From: Syntrophaceae bacterium UBA6255
GTDB lineage: Bacteria > Desulfobacterota > Syntrophia > Syntrophales > Smithellaceae
Direction of reading: 5' to 3'
Assembly (NCBI GenBank): GCA_002441205.1
Contig: DJVN01000289.1
Coordinates: 1 to 8,921 of the forward strand
DNA: 8,921 nucleotides
Shown here: positions 6,090 to 8,921 of the stretch, one piece after another
Numbering within the stretch: position 1 is the stretch's first letter
How the letters are laid out: the number at the start of each line of letters is the position of its first letter
Translations under genes and position numbers: made by a program
The notes under the pieces: model-generated
The model's input: only the letters and a program-made list of their open reading frames with translations
Databases searched by the model: none
What the model was told of the DNA's origin: nothing

Positions 6090-7022
6090 ATGGTGTTTCG
6101 TTTTCACGCTTATCGTTCGAACATTATATTCATGCTCGCGCTGATTTTCGGCATAGCCTTGCCGCAATGCTCGCAGGTCGGCCGGATTCTTATTCTGCCG
6201 GCTCTGACCGTCATGATTACTATTACACTTCTGAGATTTCCCAGCGGCTTTTTCCGCAACCCCGGATCACTCTTTTATTCATCCATCCAGAGCAATATCA
6301 TGAATTACCTTGTTTTGGGTAATTTTATCATTTTATCCGGTGTGTTTTTGATTCAGAGACAGGAGCTCTGGGTGGGTATGGTCCTCGTAGCCGCGATGCC
6401 CTTATCATTGGAAATAATTATTATGGGTGATTTATTGCGCATTGAAAAAAATTATGTTTTCACCTCTGTGGCCGGCACGTACCTGGGAGCTTTGTTAATT
6501 GTCCCTCTGGTTGGCGCCGGTTTCCTGAAATACATGAATTTGAATTACTGGAATATTATTGTGATGATATTATGTCTGATTGTCCTGCCGCTCCTATTTT
6601 CCCGAATTGCCGTCGATAAAGACTGGGATGAAACCGTTAATAAGCATGACGATGTGATTATGGATTACAGCTTATTTGTCGTATTTTACGCCATCACGGC
6701 CAATTGCAGAAATTTTATTCTGACCTGGTCTGCCGATTTGCTGATTATTGTCATTATTGCGTTTACCAGCACTTTTTTATTCTACTTTATCGCCAGAAGA
6801 ATAGGACGCTATTTTCATGTACCGCAGGAAAAGATTAATCATTTCATCCTGCCCGGCACCATGAAGGAATGCGGACTGGCCGGCGGCATTGCCCTAACCG
6901 TTTTTAATCAGGAAGTTGCCCTGCCCGCTCTGATTTTCGCCGTTTTCACTTATATTTATATGAATTGGCTGAAATTCAGATTCAGGCATATGGCCGGTTC
7001 GGACAATAGCCCAAAAACATAA
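6090..7022 (+). CDS. BASS/SBF-like membrane transporter (bile acid:sodium symporter superfamily)
   Basis: The protein has 310 residues and about nine or ten predicted membrane segments: roughly 11-27, 34-49, 70-87, 92-112, 124-146, 153-170, 190-206, 213-236, 257-275 and 278-293. The late segment FILPGTMKECGLAGGIALTV, followed by ALPALIFAVF, resembles the conserved core of the SBF/BASS fold, whose members carry organic anions such as bile acids, pantoate or 2-keto acids, usually with sodium. The substrate cannot be read here, and the assignment is by pattern only. ATG at 6090 has a weak GGGG site 9 bases upstream, buried in the stem of the preceding element. It follows the znu genes in the same direction after 107 bases and may be read through from them. 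Confidence 0.62.
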   Translation: MVFRFHAYRSNIIFMLALIFGIALPQCSQVGRILILPALTVMITITLLRFPSGFFRNPGSLFYSSIQSNIMNYLVLGNFIILSGVFLIQRQELWVGMVLVAAMPLSLEIIIMGDLLRIEKNYVFTSVAGTYLGALLIVPLVGAGFLKYMNLNYWNIIVMILCLIVLPLLFSRIAVDKDWDETVNKHDDVIMDYSLFVVFYAITANCRNFILTWSADLLIIVIIAFTSTFLFYFIARRIGRYFHVPQEKINHFILPGTMKECGLAGGIALTVFNQEVALPALIFAVFTYIYMNWLKFRFRHMAGSDNSPKT

Positions 7023-7031
7023 AATATAAAT

Positions 7032-7059
7032 TTGACAAACTAAAAACATGAACTATCTT
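7032..7059 (+). promoter_or_regulatory. Sigma-70-type promoter of the superoxide dismutase gene
   Basis: A perfect -35, TTGACA (7032-7037), is followed after 16 bases by TATCTT (7054-7059). Transcription would start near 7066, leaving a short leader with AGGAG at 7071-7075 before ATG at 7083. The gene therefore need not depend on the upstream operon. Confidence 0.65.
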
Positions 7060-7082
7060 AAAAAGAAAAAAGGAGATGGAAT

Positions 7083-7673
7083 ATGGCCATATCATTACCG
7101 GAATTACCCTTCGCGAAGGACGCGTTAGCGCCAGTCATCAGCGCCAACACGTTGGATTTTCACCATGGAAAACATCACAAAGCTTACGTGGATAATCTGA
7201 ACAAACTAATCGCGGGTACGGACCTGGAGGGACAATCTCTCGAAGATATTATTAAAAACGCTGCAAAAGATTCCGCCAAAGCCGGAATTTTCAACAATGC
7301 GGCCCAGGTCTGGAATCATTCCTTTTACTGGCAGTGCCTGAAAAAAGACGGAGGAGGCGCTCCCACAGGTAAAGTCGCTGAAAAAATAAATGCCACATGG
7401 GGAAGTTATGATAAATTTGTTGAAGAATTGAAAAACGCGGGCGCTACCCAGTTCGGCAGTGGTTGGGCCTGGCTTGTTCTAGACGGAAATCAGTTGAAAA
7501 TAACCAAGACAGCCAACGCTGACACCCCTTTAGCCCACGGCCAGAAAGCGCTTTTAACCATAGACGTATGGGAACACGCTTATTATCTTGATTACCAGAA
7601 CCGAAGACCGGATTATCTTGCCGCTGTAATTCAGAATTTAATAAACTGGGATTTTGTGAACTCTAATTTATAA
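7083..7673 (+). CDS. sodB: Superoxide dismutase, iron type
   Basis: The protein has 196 residues, close to the family's normal length of about 193-200, and converts superoxide to O2 and H2O2. Metal ligands are visible: H27 (DFHHGKHH), H79 (VWNHSFYW), D161 and H165 (DVWEHAYY). Metal-type markers favour iron: Gln75 in NNAAQVWNH, as in E. coli SodB, and Ala146 in TANADTPL where manganese enzymes carry Gln. A cambialistic enzyme is not excluded. There is no signal peptide, so it is cytoplasmic. The start follows AGGAG with 7-base spacing. It has its own promoter and a strong terminator. In an anaerobe it serves with the hemerythrin gene in oxygen defence, which is inference from context. Confidence 0.96.
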   Translation: MAISLPELPFAKDALAPVISANTLDFHHGKHHKAYVDNLNKLIAGTDLEGQSLEDIIKNAAKDSAKAGIFNNAAQVWNHSFYWQCLKKDGGGAPTGKVAEKINATWGSYDKFVEELKNAGATQFGSGWAWLVLDGNQLKITKTANADTPLAHGQKALLTIDVWEHAYYLDYQNRRPDYLAAVIQNLINWDFVNSNL

Positions 7674-7703
7674 TTTACGTCAGCTCGGTTTCAAAAATGG
7701 AAT

Positions 7704-7733
7704 AAAAAAGGAGGCTTTAAAGCCTCCTTTTTT
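7704..7733. terminator. Strong intrinsic terminator, probably bidirectional
   Basis: AGGAGGC (7709-7715) pairs with GCCTCCT (7722-7728) around TTTAAA. A run of A before the stem (7704-7708) pairs with a run of T after it (7729-7733), and more T follows to about 7739. It sits between the convergent sodB and IHF/HU-type genes and has T-tracts in the right place for both strands. Confidence 0.9.
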
Positions 7734-7758
7734 ATTTTATCTATATAGGCAATGATTG

Positions 7759-8040
7759 TTATTTCTTTTTGTCAACTCTAAGTTTTAGTTCTTTTCCTAC
7801 CTTAAAGAATGGCAACTTCTTCGGTTCAACCTGAATTTTAGTGCCGGTTTTAGGGTTTCTTCCCGTATACGATCCGTATTTTTTCACCACAAAACTTCCG
7901 AACCCCCTGATTTCAATACGACCGCTTTTCTTCAATTCATCAGTGAAACCCTTAAAAATGAGATTAACGACATCAATCGCCTTTTTTTCCGTCAGGTTTA
8001 ATTTGCTGCTTAAAGCCTCAATAAGATCGGATTTGTTCAT
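7759..8040 (-). CDS. HU/IHF-family DNA-binding protein, closest to IHF beta
   Basis: The protein has 93 residues and is the complete single domain of the HU/IHF family. It acts as a dimer, with beta-arms that insert a proline into the DNA minor groove and bend DNA. The signature GFGSF (46-50) is followed by YTGRNPKTG (58-66), with Pro63 as the intercalating residue, and by the C-terminal helix FFKVGKELKLRV. RIEIRGFGSF and the length of 93 resemble IHF beta more than HU, but this split is uncertain. The start follows AAGGAGG with 4-base spacing. It shares the terminator at 7704 with sodB. The genes on either side do not reveal its partner subunit. Confidence 0.93.
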   Translation of the reverse strand: MNKSDLIEALSSKLNLTEKKAIDVVNLIFKGFTDELKKSGRIEIRGFGSFVVKKYGSYTGRNPKTGTKIQVEPKKLPFFKVGKELKLRVDKKK

Positions 8041-8044
8041 AGCC

Positions 8045-8051
8045 CCTCCTT
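8045..8051 (-). promoter_or_regulatory. Ribosome binding site of the IHF/HU-type gene
   Basis: AAGGAGG on the minus strand, 4 bases before ATG at 8040, as expected for a highly expressed nucleoid protein. Confidence 0.75.
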
Positions 8052-8113
8052 AAAACTGATTGCATCTTATAATAGCCAGATAATAATACATTTTTTTATA
8101 TTTTCTATTGTTA

Positions 8114-8144
8114 ATTTTATTATTTATTTTTTGATGAAAGTCAA
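8114..8144 (-). promoter_or_regulatory. Possible promoter of the IHF/HU-type gene
   Basis: On the minus strand, TTGACT (8144-8139) could be a -35 and TAAAAT (8119-8114) a -10, but the spacing of 19 bases is long. The surrounding 112-base spacer (8041-8152) is very AT-rich. It holds no gene and no clear terminator for the pseudouridine synthase gene upstream. Confidence 0.3.
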
Positions 8145-8152
8145 GATAATTT

Positions 8153-8884
8153 TTACCATTTTTGCCCCGTGGCATTATCGAGTAATTGACTGATTTCTTT
8201 TTTTGTCAAATGCCGCCATTCACCTTCCTTTAAAGAACCCAGCTTAAGATCACCGATCGCTTCACGGATAAGATGCGCAATCCTGTATCCGATTGTCTCG
8301 AATCCTCTTCTGATGATTCTGTTTTTCCCTTCCCTCAGAGTAAGCTTTATCCAGCAACTTTTATCATTGATCTTTTCCACTTTAAGATTTTCCGGTTTGA
8401 AAAAGTCGGCATCAACTTTAATTCCTTTGCCCAATTGACTTAATTGTCTTCTGGACAAATGTCCCTGGATTTTCACTTTGTATAGTTTAGGTTTCTGGAA
8501 GCGCGGATGCTGTATTTTTTGCGCGAAATCGCCATCGTTAGTTAATATGAGCAAGCCTCTGGAATCGTAATCCAATCGTCCTACCGGATAGACTCTTTCC
8601 GGGAAATTTCCTATTAAATCGATAACCGTCGGCCTGTTCTGGGGATCACGAAGGGTGGTAACAATACCGGCGGGTTTATTTAAGGCGATATAATACTTTA
8701 TTTTTTCCGTGGAAATAATCTTGCCGTCAACACGGATAATGTCTTTTCGGGCATCGGCTTTTTCTCCCAGCTTCGTTACCACAACATTATTAATACTCAC
8801 CCGTCCTTCTGTGATTAGTTTTTCGGCGTGACGTCGTGAAGTTATTCCGGCGGTGGCAATGACCTTTTGCAGACGCTCTTTCAT
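8153..8884 (-). CDS. rluB: RsuA/RluB-family rRNA pseudouridine synthase
   Basis: The protein has 243 residues. The N-terminus is an S4 RNA-binding domain (about 2-48, RLQKVIATAGITSRRHAE...GRVSINN). The catalytic domain follows, with the motif GRLDYDSRGLLILTNDGD and catalytic Asp105. The later LTLREGKNRIIRRGFETIG matches the conserved REGKNRQVRRM block, here with I-I-R-R-G. It isomerises a uridine of rRNA to pseudouridine. RluB (23S) is favoured over RsuA (16S) by the S4-plus-synthase layout and by the apparent upstream scpB, but the exact site is not certain. There is no Shine-Dalgarno site; ATG overlaps the stop of the upstream gene as ATGA, so translation is probably coupled. Confidence 0.9.
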   Translation of the reverse strand: MKERLQKVIATAGITSRRHAEKLITEGRVSINNVVVTKLGEKADARKDIIRVDGKIISTEKIKYYIALNKPAGIVTTLRDPQNRPTVIDLIGNFPERVYPVGRLDYDSRGLLILTNDGDFAQKIQHPRFQKPKLYKVKIQGHLSRRQLSQLGKGIKVDADFFKPENLKVEKINDKSCWIKLTLREGKNRIIRRGFETIGYRIAHLIREAIGDLKLGSLKEGEWRHLTKKEISQLLDNATGQKW

Positions 8885-8921
8885 ACAAGGGGAGTTTCTT
8901 CTGTCTTGTCTTCTGTCTTGT
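8881..8921 (-). CDS. C-terminal tail of an upstream gene, probably scpB (cut by the window edge)
   Basis: On the minus strand one frame reads KTEDKTEETPLV and stops at TGA (8883-8881), overlapping the rluB start by four bases (ATGA). The acidic, repetitive tail and the position directly upstream of an rluB-type gene fit ScpB, the segregation and condensation protein whose gene precedes rluB in many bacteria. With only 12 residues, the identity is inference from context. The missing ribosome site of rluB is itself evidence for a translated gene here. Confidence 0.55.
   Translation of the reverse strand, partial: KTEDKTEETPLV
8899..8921. repeat. 12-base tandem repeat at the window edge
   Basis: TTCTGTCTTGTC occurs at 8899-8910 and again, short of its last base because the window ends, at 8911-8921. 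On the minus strand each unit codes for D-K-T-E. The copy number beyond the edge is unknown. Confidence 0.75.

Noticed and set aside
5948..6322. Plus-strand frame bridging the permease end and the BASS start
   Set aside because: It is out of frame with two well-supported membrane proteins. Its product is Arg/His-rich with no recognisable domain, and it crosses the foldable spacer.
1..8921. CRISPR array, tRNA, rRNA, transposase or phage genes
   Set aside because: No regularly spaced direct repeats, tRNA-like cloverleaf or mobile-element protein was seen on either strand.

Overview
The window reads as a chromosomal stretch of a Gram-negative bacterium, most likely an anaerobe of the Desulfobacterota/Syntrophales type (Smithella- or Syntrophus-like). 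That placement is inference. It rests on lipoprotein signals, strong AAGGAGG-type ribosome sites, moderate GC with AT-rich spacers, an IHF/HU-type gene next to an rluB-type gene, and spacer palindromes built on ATTCCCG...CGGGAAT that are common in such genomes. No rRNA, tRNA, CRISPR array, transposase, integrase or phage gene was seen.

Layout. Positions 1-872 (minus) hold a WYL-domain transcription regulator cut by the left edge. A 300-base spacer full of small inverted repeats follows, then a minus-strand lipoprotein (1174-1860). A plus-strand six-helix membrane protein of unknown function (2101-2754) converges, three bases apart, on a minus-strand hemerythrin-domain protein (2758-3294). The hemerythrin gene diverges from a metal-uptake operon of the ZnuABC type: binding lipoprotein (3471-4430), ATPase (4415-5155) and permease (5155-5982), with overlapping reading frames. 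Next comes a compact, foldable 99-base element (5983-6081), then a gene for a BASS/SBF-like membrane transporter (6090-7022). An iron-type superoxide dismutase (7083-7673) has its own promoter and shares a strong, probably two-way terminator with the convergent IHF/HU-type gene (7759-8040, minus). The right end carries an RsuA/RluB-family pseudouridine synthase (8153-8884, minus), coupled by a four-base overlap to the last codons of an upstream gene that is probably scpB.

How it fits together. The centre has a metal and oxygen theme: a zinc/manganese-type importer, an O2- or NO-binding di-iron hemerythrin and a cytoplasmic Fe-SOD, as expected of an anaerobe coping with oxygen or nitrosative stress. 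The right end is housekeeping (chromosome architecture and ribosome modification). I found no convincing undescribed multi-gene system. The most interesting single signal is the foldable element at 5983-6081, whose closing stem contains the only Shine-Dalgarno-like sequence of the transporter gene downstream. Next come the unknown membrane protein with polar residues inside its helices and the palindrome-rich spacer at 873-1173.
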